The position numbers and the translations under genes were made by a program. From contig JBBQCV010000075.1 in assembly GCA_038319115.1 (NCBI GenBank), forward strand, positions 1 to 15,629: a DNA stretch of 15,629 bases. Reading direction: 5' to 3'. Shown here piece by piece: positions 1 to 9,591 of this stretch. How positions within the stretch are numbered: position 1 is the stretch's first letter; each line of letters begins with the position of its first letter. The stretch comes from SZAS-79 sp038319115. GTDB taxonomy: Bacteria; Pseudomonadota; Gammaproteobacteria; Burkholderiales; SG8-39. Under the pieces are notes generated by a model that saw nothing but the letters and a program-made list of their open reading frames with translations, searched no databases and was not told where the DNA came from.

Positions 1-875
1 AGCTGGATCCCGTCACCGAACTCGTCCACCGAGTCGAGCAGGCTCGGGTCGGCGAGGCGATAGCCCTTGCTCTCGGAGCGGATGCCCTGGCGCGCGTACT
101 CCTCGCTTTTCGCGTCGCCCGGCGCATCGATCGTGTAGCTCGCGTGGTGCCCGCCGTCCTCGCTCACCAGCACACCCCCGCCCTGCGTGAGGCGCGTGAT
201 GCGGAAGGTGCCGAAGAACAGGTGCAGCAGGCTCGCGTGGTAGGTGTCCTTGACGTTCTCGGCGTACAGCTTCCAGTTGTTGGGCAGCGCCTGGGTGAAG
301 CGGCCGATCACGCGCATCGGCTTGCACAGCACGCGCTCGATGCGGCCGAGGATCTCCTCGCCGAGGTAGTCCTCGATCGGCGGCACGTCGTCGGACAGGC
401 TCGCGAAGACGAGTCCGCACAGCGTGGCGGTGTAGGGCTTGCGCGGGCCGTGCTTTTCCTTGCAGAAGTCCTTCGGCATGCCGCCCTGGCCGTTGGAGCC
501 TTCCTCGAACGCAATGCCCTTGAGGTTGCCCCTGAGGTCGTAAGTCCACGCGTGGTACACGCACTGGAAATCGCGCGCGTTGCTGCCGCCGTCGTCCAGC
601 GCGATGAGCGCGCCGCGATGCGCGCAGCGGTTTTCGAAGGCGTAGATCTCGCCGTCTTCGGCGCGCACGACGATGACCGGCATCTCGCCCACGAAGGTGG
701 TGCGATAGTCGCCCGGGTTTGAAATGTCGGCTTCGAGGCAGACGTAGTTCCAGGTCGCGCCTTCGAAGATGCGCTTTTGCTCCAGTCGATAGTTCGCCTC
801 GTCCTGGTAGGCCCAGTACGGGGCGCCCGAAACCATGCCTTCGGGCCAGGCGACGCGTTGCTCGGGTGCATTCAT
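1..875 (-). CDS. Aromatic ring-hydroxylating dioxygenase, Rieske alpha subunit (C-terminus outside window)
   Basis: Cytoplasmic terminal oxygenase that hydroxylates an aromatic ring, using electrons from a ferredoxin/reductase. The first 291 residues are present. The Rieske cluster site is clear: C84-x-H86 and C105-x2-H108. Two ligands of the mononuclear iron follow in an NNWKLYAENVKDTYHASLLH stretch (D210, H213, H218). The third ligand, an acidic residue near the C-terminus, lies off the window. From memory the sequence is closest to salicylate 5-hydroxylase (NagG) and anthranilate dioxygenase large subunits, so the substrate is inferred to be an aromatic acid. The ATG at 875-873 has a GAGGAG-like ribosome site about 12 nt upstream. 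It starts 19 nt after the Bug receptor stop, so the two are probably co-transcribed. Beta subunit and reductase genes are expected downstream, outside the window. Confidence 0.9.
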   Translation of the reverse strand, partial: MNAPEQRVAWPEGMVSGAPYWAYQDEANYRLEQKRIFEGATWNYVCLEADISNPGDYRTTFVGEMPVIVVRAEDGEIYAFENRCAHRGALIALDDGGSNARDFQCVYHAWTYDLRGNLKGIAFEEGSNGQGGMPKDFCKEKHGPRKPYTATLCGLVFASLSDDVPPIEDYLGEEILGRIERVLCKPMRVIGRFTQALPNNWKLYAENVKDTYHASLLHLFFGTFRITRLTQGGGVLVSEDGGHHASYTIDAPGDAKSEEYARQGIRSESKGYRLADPSLLDSVDEFGDGIQ

Positions 876-894
876 TGGCTTGAGGACTCCTCGC

Positions 895-1878
895 TTACTG
901 CAGCGTCACGTTGGCCGACCGGATCACGGCCTGCCAGCGCGCCATCTCTTCCTTGACGAACGCGGCCATCTCGGCCGTGGTGTTGCCCACCGGCTCGGCG
1001 CCCTGCTCGAGGAAGCGCTTCTGCACATCGGGCATTCTGAGCACTTCGACCGTGGCGGCGTTGATCTGTTGGGCGATGGCCGACGGCGTGCCCGGCGGCA
1101 GGACGAAGGCGAACCACGCGCTCGCCACAAAGCCCGGCAGTCCGGCCTCGGTGACCGTCGGGACTTCCGGGGCGACCGGGCTGCGCCGCGTGCTCGCCAC
1201 CCCGAGGAACTTGAGCTTGCCGGCTTGCTGGAAACGCAGGCCCGCGGCGATGTTGCCGATGAAGATGTCGGTCCTGCCGGCGATCAGGTCCACCAACGCC
1301 GGCCCCTCGCCCTTGTACGGCACGTGCGTGAGTTCCAGGCCCGCCATGGTTGCGAACATCTGCGCCGACAGGTGCGAGGTCGATCCGTTGCCCTGGGAGG
1401 CATAGATCACCTTGGCCGGGTTCGCCTTGGCATGGGCGATGAGTTCCTTGACCGAATTGGCCGGCAGGTCGATGCGCGCGGAGATCACGTTCGGCACCAG
1501 CGCGAGCACCGTGACGGGAACAAACTTCGTCGGGTCGTACGAGAGGTTCTTGTACAGGTTGTGGTTGATCGACAGCGGCCCGGGCGGGCTCGACAGGATC
1601 GTGTAGCCGTCGGGGTCCGCGCGGTAGACGAATTCGGCGCCGATGTTGCCGCCGGCGCCAACGCGGTTTTCCACCACCACCGGCTGGCCCCACTTCTGCG
1701 ACAGTTTCTCGCCGACCACGCGCGCGAGGAAATCGGCCGATCCGCCCGCCGGGAAAGGCACCACTATCTTGACCACCTTGTTGGGAAAGCCGGCCTGCGC
1801 AAAGGCCGGCCCGGCGGCGGTCGTGGCTGCAATGGCGGCGGCTGCGGCGCAAAACGCCAGCGCGCGAAATCCTTTCAT
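895..1878 (-). CDS. Bug-family tripartite tricarboxylate transporter (TctC-like) substrate-binding protein
   Basis: Periplasmic solute receptor of the Bug/TctC family, which binds small carboxylates or aromatic acids. The chosen ATG at 1878 gives 327 residues beginning with a typical signal peptide (MKGFRALAF, then an Ala-rich core, cleavage near AFAQA). A TTG nine codons upstream is open but would put a polar tail before the signal, so it is rejected. Family hallmarks are VPFPAGGSADFLARVVGEKL and ENRVGAGGNIGAE in the N-terminal half, then HVPYKGEGPALVDLIAG and the PEVPTVTEAG segment. No TctA/TctB membrane subunits are nearby; orphan receptors are common for this family in Burkholderiales. 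It is the first gene of a pair with the Rieske oxygenase, so its ligand may be that enzyme's substrate (inference). Confidence 0.93.
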   Translation of the reverse strand: MKGFRALAFCAAAAAIAATTAAGPAFAQAGFPNKVVKIVVPFPAGGSADFLARVVGEKLSQKWGQPVVVENRVGAGGNIGAEFVYRADPDGYTILSSPPGPLSINHNLYKNLSYDPTKFVPVTVLALVPNVISARIDLPANSVKELIAHAKANPAKVIYASQGNGSTSHLSAQMFATMAGLELTHVPYKGEGPALVDLIAGRTDIFIGNIAAGLRFQQAGKLKFLGVASTRRSPVAPEVPTVTEAGLPGFVASAWFAFVLPPGTPSAIAQQINAATVEVLRMPDVQKRFLEQGAEPVGNTTAEMAAFVKEEMARWQAVIRSANVTLQ

Positions 1879-1913
1879 GGGCGTGTCCCGTGGGTTGGTC
1901 TGCAAGCGGTGCG

Positions 1914-1919
1914 ATTTTA
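1914..1919 (-). promoter_or_regulatory. Possible -10 box for the Bug/oxygenase pair
   Basis: On the minus strand TAAAAT lies about 35 nt upstream of the Bug start and would give a leader of roughly 30 nt. The matching -35 region (around 1937-1942, TGCGCA) is poor, so this may depend on an activator. It sits back-to-back with the candidate TRAP promoter, so one regulator bound in between could control both directions (inference). Confidence 0.3.
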
Positions 1920-1949
1920 GTCGCCTGCGGCGGCGGTGCGCAGCACCAT

Positions 1950-1978
1950 TTGCGATCCGACCCCTTGCGGCCTAGGAT
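1950..1978 (+). promoter_or_regulatory. Candidate sigma-70 promoter for the TRAP operon
   Basis: TTGCGA (1950-1955), a 17-bp spacer and TAGGAT (1973-1978) match the consensus at 4/6 in each hexamer with ideal spacing. Transcription would start near 1985 and leave a leader of about 84 nt before dctP. That leader holds a short inverted repeat, CCCGG-caacgca-CCGGG, whose function is unknown. Confidence 0.45.
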
Positions 1979-2068
1979 AAGGCTCCCGCACAGTACGGGA
2001 CGCAAGGCGGCCCGGCAACGCACCGGGCGGCGCAAGGTCCGGTCCATCCAAAGCCCGAGGAGACACAA

Positions 2069-3070
2069 ATGAAGTTCATCCAGCAACGCCACATCCTGGC
2101 CGCGGTTACCGCCGCCGTATTCTCCACTTCGATCCTCGCAGCGCCGATCGTGCTGCGCGCCTCGCACCAGTTCCCCGGCGGCAAAGGCGATGCCCGCGAC
2201 GAGATGGTCCAGATCATCGCGCGCGAGGCCAAGGCCGCCAACGTCGACCTCGAGGTGCAGGTGTTTCCCGGCGCGGCGCTGTTCAAGCCGAACGAGCAGT
2301 GGAATGCGCTCGTCAACGGCCAGCTCGACATCTCCTCCTTCCCGCTCGATTACGCCAGCGGCAAGGTGCGCGCCTTCGGTGCCACGCTCATGCCGGGCCT
2401 CGTGCGCAACCACGAGCGGGCCGCGCGCCTGAACGATTCGGCTTTCATGAAGGACATCAAGGCGAGAATCGACAAGGCCGGGGTGATCGTCCTCTCCGAT
2501 GCATGGCTCGCCGGGGCGGTGGCCTCCAAGAAAGCCTGTGTGCGCACCCCGGCCGACCTCAAGGGCGTAAAAATCCGCTCAGCCGGCCCGACCTTCGCCG
2601 CCATGTGGCAGGCCGCGGGCGCCTCCATCGTGTCGGTGCCGAGCAACGAGGTGTACAACGCGCTGCAGACCGGCGTGGCCGAGGCCACCGACACCAGCAC
2701 CGGCAGCTTCGTGTCGTTTCGTCTGTACGAACAGGTGAAATGCATCACCGCGCCGGGCGACAACGCCCTGTGGTTCATGTACGAGCCGGTGCTGATGTCG
2801 AAGAAGGCGTTCAACCGCCTGACCAAGCCGCAGCAGGATGTGCTCATGAAGGCTGGCAAGAAAGCGCAAGACTACTTCGCCAAGGAAGCCAAGGGCCTCG
2901 ACGACGCAATGGTCAAGGCTTTCAAGGAACACAATGTCGAGGTCGTCACGCTCACGCCTGCCGAGTACGACGCGTGGATCAAGCTGGCGCAGGGCAGCTC
3001 GTACGCCGAGTTCGCCAAGGAAGTCCCCGACGGCAAGAAGCTCATCGACGCGGCGCTGAGCGTCAAGTAA
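2069..3070 (+). CDS. dctP: TRAP transporter substrate-binding protein DctP
   Basis: Periplasmic receptor of a TRAP (tripartite ATP-independent periplasmic) transporter, which delivers an organic acid to the DctQM membrane complex for sodium- or proton-driven uptake. It has 333 residues with a signal peptide (MKFIQQRHILAAV, cleavage near SILA-AP). The family signature is clear: LKGVKIRSAGPTFAAMWQAA followed by VPSNEVYNALQTGVAEATDT. Arg170 in KIRS corresponds to the conserved arginine that clamps the ligand carboxylate in this family. The ATG is preceded by GAGGAGA at 2057-2063, a good ribosome site. It is the first gene of dctP-dctQ-dctM. The substrate cannot be read from sequence; the neighbouring oxygenase suggests an aromatic or keto acid, but only weakly. 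Confidence 0.93.
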   Translation: MKFIQQRHILAAVTAAVFSTSILAAPIVLRASHQFPGGKGDARDEMVQIIAREAKAANVDLEVQVFPGAALFKPNEQWNALVNGQLDISSFPLDYASGKVRAFGATLMPGLVRNHERAARLNDSAFMKDIKARIDKAGVIVLSDAWLAGAVASKKACVRTPADLKGVKIRSAGPTFAAMWQAAGASIVSVPSNEVYNALQTGVAEATDTSTGSFVSFRLYEQVKCITAPGDNALWFMYEPVLMSKKAFNRLTKPQQDVLMKAGKKAQDYFAKEAKGLDDAMVKAFKEHNVEVVTLTPAEYDAWIKLAQGSSYAEFAKEVPDGKKLIDAALSVK

Positions 3071-3095
3071 CCCGCGCCTGCCCGCGGAGGCGCCC

Positions 3096-3611
3096 TTGGA
3101 TCGCTTCGTCCGCGCGGTAGCGGCGATTTCCCGGTTGTGTGGCTATTTCGCCGCCGCGCTGATCGCGCTCGGGGTGCTGGTCGTGTGCCACATGGTGTTC
3201 GTGCGCTACGTGCTCAACCACAACACCATCTGGCAGACCGATTTCGTCACCTACAGCCTGGTGGCCGCGACCTTCATCGGCAGCCCCTTCGTGCTGATGA
3301 CGCGCGGCCACGTCAACGTCGACGTCCTGCCGCTCTACGCCGGCCCGCGGCTGCGCTTCGCCCTGGCGCTCTTCGCCTCGGTCCTCACGCTGTTTTTCGT
3401 GCTGGCGATGGCAGTGATGACCTTCCTCTTCTGGCGCGAGGCGTGGGACAACAAGTGGGTCTCCGACACCATGTGGCGCGCGCGACTGTGGATCCCCTAT
3501 GCCTGCATGCCGATCGGCTTGGGGATCCTCGCGCTGCAGGCGGTGGCCGACCTCGCCTGCCTCGTCACCGGGCGCACGCCGCCGTTCGGCCTTGCAGGGG
3601 GCCGCCCATGA
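3096..3611 (+). CDS. dctQ: TRAP transporter small permease DctQ
   Basis: Small inner-membrane subunit of the TRAP transporter, with 171 residues and four hydrophobic segments. The first is about residues 17-38 (FAAALIALGVLVVCHMVFVRYV). Next are LVAATFIGSPFVLM, then the long stretch from FALALFASVLTLFFVLAMAV, then IPYACMPIGLGILAL. The usual DctQ features R-Y-V-L followed by a conserved W before the second helix are present. Translation most likely begins at the TTG at 3096: GGAGG at 3086-3090 lies 5 nt upstream and no ATG or GTG is better placed. It follows dctP by 25 nt. Its TGA overlaps an ATG that opens a six-codon frame leading to dctM. Confidence 0.9.
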   Translation: MDRFVRAVAAISRLCGYFAAALIALGVLVVCHMVFVRYVLNHNTIWQTDFVTYSLVAATFIGSPFVLMTRGHVNVDVLPLYAGPRLRFALALFASVLTLFFVLAMAVMTFLFWREAWDNKWVSDTMWRARLWIPYACMPIGLGILALQAVADLACLVTGRTPPFGLAGGRP

Positions 3612-3628
3612 CCCAAGGCTGCCTGTGA
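3608..3628 (+). other. Six-codon mini-ORF bridging dctQ and dctM
   Basis: ATG at 3608 overlaps the dctQ stop (ATGA). The frame encodes MTQGCL and ends at TGA 3626-3628, which overlaps the likely GTG start of dctM (GTGA). It may relay ribosomes from dctQ to dctM by termination-reinitiation. It may equally be the relic of the old dctM start, displaced by a small duplication: GACCCA recurs at 3610 and 3632. There is no evidence that the peptide itself has a function. Confidence 0.35.
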
Positions 3629-4941
3629 CGCCGACCCAGCAGGGCCTGCTGGTGCTGGTGATGACGCTGGCGGTGCTGCTGTCGGGCGCGCCGGTGGCTT
3701 TCGGCCTGGGCGCGGTGTCGATCGTGTTCATCGTGATCTTCCAGGGCTTCGACGCCGTGCACGTGGTGGCGGAAACGTTCTACGCCGGCCTCAACGACTT
3801 CACCCTCGTGTCGATCCCGATGTTCGTCATGATGGGCGCGGCGATCGGCTCCTCCCCCGCGGGCAAGGACCTGTACGAGGCGCTCGACCGGTGGCTGTAC
3901 CGCCTGCCCGGGGGCCTCGCGATCTCCAACCTCGGCGCCTGCGCGATCTTTGCCGCGCTCACCGGCTCGTCGCCCGCGTGCTGCGCGGCCATCGGCAAGA
4001 TGGGCATTCCCGAGATGCGCAAACGCGGCTATCCCGACGACGTCGCCACCGGTTCGATCTGCGCCGGCGGGACGCTCGGCATCCTGATCCCGCCCTCGAT
4101 CACCTTCATCCTCTACGGCATCGCGACGGAAACTTCGATCGGGCGCCTGTTCCTCGCCGGGGTGCTGCCCGGCCTCATGCTCACGGGCCTGTTCATCCTG
4201 TGGACCCTGTTCATCATCTGGAAGCGCGGCTTTCGCTCGCACGCGGTCGACTTCCGCTACACCTGGAAAGAGAAATTCCAGTCGATCCCCAAGATCGCCC
4301 CCTTCCTCGCCATCATCATCGGCGTCATGTACGTGCTGTACGGCGGCGTGGCCACGCCCTCCGAAGCGGCCGGGGTGGGCGCGGCGCTGTGCGTGCTGAT
4401 GGCGGTGGTGATCTACCGCATGTGGAAGCCCGCCGACTGGTGGGCGATCCTGCGCGACACCACGCGCGAGTCGGTCATGATCCTCATGATCATCGCCGCG
4501 GCGGTGCTGTTCGGCTACATGCTCACGTCGCTTTACCTCACCCAGACCCTCGCCCAGTCGATCGCCGAGATGAACGTGAACCGCTGGGTGCTCATGGGGA
4601 TGATCAACCTGTTCCTCTTGGTCTGCGGGTTCTTCATCCCGCCGGCGGCGGTGATCCTCATGACCGCGCCCATCCTCTACCCGATCATCAAGGCCGCGGG
4701 TTTCGACCCGGTGTGGTTCGGCGTGATCCTGACCATCAACATGGAGATCGGCCTGATCCACCCGCCGGTGGGGCTCAACATCTACATCGTGAGCTCGATC
4801 GCGCCGGACGTGCCGGTCACGCGCATCATGTGGGGCACCATCCCCTACGTGCTGTGCATGATGCTGCAGATAGTGATCCTGTGCGTGTTCCCGGAAATCG
4901 CCACGTGGCTGCCCGACCGCCTCATGGGCACCATGCACTGA
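3625..4941 (+). CDS. dctM: TRAP transporter large permease DctM
   Basis: Large membrane subunit that forms the transport path of the TRAP system. It has 438 residues from the GTG at 3625, near the usual 425-440 for DctM, with about 11-12 hydrophobic segments. Typical motifs are LLSGAPVAFGLGAVS near the start, TGSSPACCAAIGKMGIPEM, then GSICAGGTLGILIPPSI, and a late MEIGLIHPPVGLNIYI. The frame is open further upstream into dctQ, but GTG 3625 gives the expected N-terminus (MTPTQQGLLVLVMTLAVLL) and has AAGG at 3615-3618, 6 nt before it. A downstream in-frame ATG at 3661 would cut into the first helix. It is convergent with the DUF2889 gene, with only 16 nt between stops and no evident terminator. 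Confidence 0.92.
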   Translation: MTPTQQGLLVLVMTLAVLLSGAPVAFGLGAVSIVFIVIFQGFDAVHVVAETFYAGLNDFTLVSIPMFVMMGAAIGSSPAGKDLYEALDRWLYRLPGGLAISNLGACAIFAALTGSSPACCAAIGKMGIPEMRKRGYPDDVATGSICAGGTLGILIPPSITFILYGIATETSIGRLFLAGVLPGLMLTGLFILWTLFIIWKRGFRSHAVDFRYTWKEKFQSIPKIAPFLAIIIGVMYVLYGGVATPSEAAGVGAALCVLMAVVIYRMWKPADWWAILRDTTRESVMILMIIAAAVLFGYMLTSLYLTQTLAQSIAEMNVNRWVLMGMINLFLLVCGFFIPPAAVILMTAPILYPIIKAAGFDPVWFGVILTINMEIGLIHPPVGLNIYIVSSIAPDVPVTRIMWGTIPYVLCMMLQIVILCVFPEIATWLPDRLMGTMH

Positions 4942-4957
4942 CGGGTCGCAGCCGCGC

Positions 4958-5539
4958 TCAGCCCTTCTTGACGTGGTGCATGGGGTAGAGCTTGGCCACC
5001 ACCTCGCTGTCGCTCGCCCACGCCTTGCAGCCGTCGATGAAATACGGGCGGGCCGAGGGCTTGCCCGGCAGCGCCACCGGGCGCGCCTCGCCATCCTTCG
5101 CGTCGTGCTCCTTGGGCCAGCTTCCCATGGTCTGGTAGGCCACGGTCGCCGCGGGCATCAGCAGTTCCTTCAGGTGGGTGCAGCCCTTGGTACCGCCGAC
5201 CGCCTCGTTGACGGAGCGGCGCCACCCGCCGCCGATCTTCGCGCCGACAAGCCCCTTGTAAGCCGCAGCGACGGTAAAGCACGGATCGTAGGGCGCTTCG
5301 TTGGTCGCCACCTCGATGTCCTTCACCACCATCTCGCGGTCGAGCGTGAGGCGAAGCTGCATGTCGTGCACATGCGCCCCCGCCTCGCGCGCGCCGCGAA
5401 AAGGCTCGACCGTGCCGTGCGTCTTGGTGTCGATGATGCGCGCCTCGATGTCCCACAGCCCGTCGTCGCGCTGGAAGCCCTCGCAGTGGATGCGCCGGGT
5501 GTGCAGGTGGCGGCGCGGAGCCGCTGCGGAGAGGCCCAT
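4958..5539 (-). CDS. DUF2889 family protein
   Basis: Protein of 193 residues in a family of unknown function. Recognised from the N-terminal block HTRRIHCEGFQRDDGLWDIE followed by an ARIIDTK segment, then LTLDREMVVKDIEVATNEAP with a PYDPCF segment. A GCTHLKELLMP segment near residues 130-140 carries a conserved Cys/His pair. No signal peptide or membrane segment is seen, so it is probably cytoplasmic. Its ATG lies 4 nt after the stop of the RutC-like gene, so the two are very likely co-transcribed and translationally coupled. That pairing hints at a role near amine, pyrimidine or reactive-enamine metabolism, but this is inference. The family assignment is from memory of its conserved pattern. 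Confidence 0.82.
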   Translation of the reverse strand: MGLSAAAPRRHLHTRRIHCEGFQRDDGLWDIEARIIDTKTHGTVEPFRGAREAGAHVHDMQLRLTLDREMVVKDIEVATNEAPYDPCFTVAAAYKGLVGAKIGGGWRRSVNEAVGGTKGCTHLKELLMPAATVAYQTMGSWPKEHDAKDGEARPVALPGKPSARPYFIDGCKAWASDSEVVAKLYPMHHVKKG

Positions 5540-5543
5540 GGCG

Positions 5544-5930
5544 TCAGCCCGCTACGTGCGCGGTAGAGGCGATCTCGACCAGGAAGTCGGGCCGCACGAG
5601 GTCGGCACGGATGCAATAGCGCGCCGGCGGATTCTCGGGGAAATATTCCTTGTACACCTCGTTCATCGCGGCGTAGTCGGCGAGGTCCTTGAGGAAGATC
5701 TGGTTGAAGGTGATGTCGGTCATCACGCCACCGGCCGCAGCCAGCACCGCCTTGATGCCCTCGAGTACGTTTCGGGTCTGGGCGCGCACGTCGCCCACGC
5801 CGACCGTCTTGCCGGCCGCGTCCATCGCCAGCGTGCCGCCGACGTAGACCACATTGCCGGCCTTCGCGCCGGGTGAATATGGGGCCAGCGGCGGCGGCGA
5901 GCCCTCGGGAAGGATGACTTTGAATGGCAT
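5544..5930 (-). CDS. rutC: RutC-like 3-aminoacrylate deaminase (RidA/YjgF superfamily)
   Basis: Small trimeric deaminase of the RidA superfamily, 128 residues. It resembles RutC of the Rut pyrimidine-degradation pathway more than plain RidA. Points in common with the E. coli protein, as I recall it, are the N-terminal ILPEGSPPPLAPYSPG, VVYVGGTLAMDAAGK, AQTRNVLEGIKAVLAAAGG, the TFNQIF core, YAAMNEVYKEYFPENPPARY and the VEIAS end. RutC removes ammonia from (peroxy)aminoacrylate. No rutA, rutB or rutD is in the window, so the gene may serve another pathway as a general enamine deaminase. The ATG at 5930 matches family starts; an upstream GTG at 6023 would add a non-homologous Arg/Gly-rich tail. 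The ribosome site is weak: the nearest GGAGG is 22 nt away. Confidence 0.85.
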   Translation of the reverse strand: MPFKVILPEGSPPPLAPYSPGAKAGNVVYVGGTLAMDAAGKTVGVGDVRAQTRNVLEGIKAVLAAAGGVMTDITFNQIFLKDLADYAAMNEVYKEYFPENPPARYCIRADLVRPDFLVEIASTAHVAG

Positions 5931-5950
5931 GGGGGAACCTGGGGAAGGGA

Positions 5951-5964
5951 ATCCTCCGGAGGAT
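5951..5964. promoter_or_regulatory. Perfect palindrome upstream of rutC
   Basis: ATCCTCCGGAGGAT is a perfect 14-bp palindrome, 21 bp upstream of the rutC start codon. It could be an operator in the leader, or an mRNA hairpin that hides the GGAGGAT stretch. It could also be chance in GC-rich DNA. The rest of 5931-6132 holds the AT-rich repeat copy and no convincing gene. Confidence 0.3.
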
Positions 5965-6035
5965 GCCCGGGCCCGCCCTCGGCGGCAACTGGCGTTTCGA
6001 ACGGTGCGCCCCGGAGCCGCCACGCGGGAATGGTA

Positions 6036-6088
6036 GAAAGTAAAACTATCTATTCTGTAGACCTAATCAGCGCGCGGGTCTCATGCCA
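6036..6088. repeat. Dispersed 53-bp repeat, copy A
   Basis: Aligned by eye without gaps to 15123-15175, with 39 of 53 positions identical. Shared blocks are GAAAGT, GTAGA followed by CTAAT, and TCTC followed by TGCCA. The stretch is AT-rich against GC-rich surroundings and lies between the end of the DUF2076 gene and the rutC start region. Copy A has a decayed form of the inverted repeat seen in copy B (GAAAGT then ACTATC). Identity unknown. Confidence 0.55.
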
Positions 6089-6132
6089 GTTGATATGCCT
6101 GTTTTGGAAACTTACCCGACCACAACGGCGGC

Positions 6133-6767
6133 TCAGCCGACGTCGCCGCCGGAGTCCCCGCCTGCGTCGCCGCTATCGCCCGGGTCGAAAACCTCGGCGA
6201 CGTAGTCGTCTCCGCGGTCGCGCGTGCCTGCGCCGTAATCGGTGTCGACGAGCGTGCCGCCGCCGGGCGGGACTGCCGCGGCATCCTTGCCGGCCGCGGC
6301 ATTGGCGTGATGGCCGCCGAACAGGCTGCCGATGCCCTGCGCGAGCAGCGACCCCGCCACCACCCCCGCCGCCGTCGATGCGACGGTGCCGAACAGTCCC
6401 GAACCCCAGGTGCTCGCGGCAGGCGCGCCCGCCGGCTGCGGGGCGGGCTGCAACGGTGGCTGCGCGCCCGCCTGCAGGCGTGAAGCCTGCATCGGGACCG
6501 GCCCCGCGGGTGCAGGCGGCTGCGCGGCCGGCGCGCGGCCCCATGCATTGGCGTCGCCGACAAAGCTGCGCGCGCCCTGGGCCTGGGTTGCATCGCGCAG
6601 CGCGATCTCGAGCTGCAGCACACGCTGCACGAGGAGGTACCCTGCGTCGGGTTGCCGTGCCAGGGCATCGCGGATCATCGCGTCGGCCTCCGGGTCCTTC
6701 GGCCCGGCCTGCGCCTGGCCGAGCAACTGCAGGAACCGCGTGAGTTGCTCGCGTTCTTCTTGGGTCA

Positions 6768-6768
<1 letters not shown>
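6133..6768 (-). CDS. DUF2076 domain protein (glycine-rich)
   Basis: Protein of 211 residues. The N-terminal block MTQEEREQLTRFLQLLGQAQ, then KDPEADAMIRDALARQPDAG and YLLVQRVLQLEIAL, is the pattern of DUF2076 as I know it. A Pro/Ala/Gln-rich linker follows (about residues 75-120). Then come a glycine-zipper-like hydrophobic segment (LFGTVASTAAGVVAGSLLAQ followed by GIGSLFGGHH) and an acidic Asp/Gly-rich tail. No signal peptide is seen. The ATG overlaps the lon stop by one base (TGATG), so its translation is probably coupled to lon and it should be heat-induced with it. The family has no established function to my knowledge. A TTG one codon earlier is also in frame but less likely. Confidence 0.8.
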
Positions 6769-9167
<2,399 letters not shown>

Positions 9168-9175
9168 GGTCTGGT

Positions 9176-9583
9176 CTACTCCTGTACGGCGATTTTGCGA
9201 AAAGCGAGGGTCAGGACCCCGTCGATGAGCGAGCGTCCCGCCGGTTCGAGGCGGGTCACCGGCAGCGGCACGCGGCGGAAAAAGCGCCCATACGGGATTT
9301 CCACCCGGTGCAGGCGCGCGCCCCGCGCGGTGACCGGGAACCCGCGCACCGCCGAAACGGTCAGCGCATCGGTTTCGAGGCCCACCACGATGGCGTCAGC
9401 GGGCACCCCGGGCAGGGCAATGTGAACAAATAGCGCCTCGGACGACTCTATGACATCGACGGGCGGCTCCCAGCTTTGCTCGGACTCAGCCGGGCGAAAG
9501 AATGCCTTCTGCAGGCGTTCGGCCTCGCCGAGCAGCTGTAAGGCCTCGCCCCACATGAAAGTACGGATATCGCGGGATCTCAT
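9176..9583 (-). CDS. Hsp20 / alpha-crystallin family small heat-shock protein
   Basis: ATP-independent holdase chaperone of 135 residues that binds unfolding proteins in the cytoplasm. The alpha-crystallin domain runs from about residue 43 (PPVDVIESSEALFVHIALPG) through the VEIPYGRFFRRVPLP block to SLIDGVLTLAFRKI. The last residues (KIAVQE) hold an I-x-V that can serve as the C-terminal I-x-I/V contact. The N-terminal arm is short. Start choice is open: the ATG at 9583 lies nearly on the predicted transcription start, while MWGEALQLL at 9556 would leave a leader of about 29 nt, but neither has a strong ribosome site. It leads an operon with lon, a sensible pairing of chaperone and protease. 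Confidence 0.9.
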   Translation of the reverse strand: MRSRDIRTFMWGEALQLLGEAERLQKAFFRPAESEQSWEPPVDVIESSEALFVHIALPGVPADAIVVGLETDALTVSAVRGFPVTARGARLHRVEIPYGRFFRRVPLPVTRLEPAGRSLIDGVLTLAFRKIAVQE

Positions 9584-9591
9584 GTTCCGGT

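Noticed and set aside
1981..2050. GGCGCAAGG / GGACGCAAGG near-repeats in the dctP leader as a riboswitch
   Set aside because: Short, imperfect and without a recognisable riboswitch core.
872..2413. Long minus-strand frame overlapping the Bug receptor and running into dctP
   Set aside because: It is out of frame with the clear Bug receptor and antisense to the dctP signal peptide region. Composition is shadow-like.
3565..5094. Long minus-strand frame opposite dctM
   Set aside because: His/Asp/Arg-rich mirror of dctM codons with no family resemblance; dctM is clear on the plus strand.
6030..6743. Plus-strand frame beginning in repeat copy A (MVESKTIYSVDLISARVSCQ...)
   Set aside because: Beyond the first 30 codons it becomes an Arg/Pro-rich antisense reading of the DUF2076 gene. 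The similarity of its start to copy B is kept as a repeat finding, not a gene.
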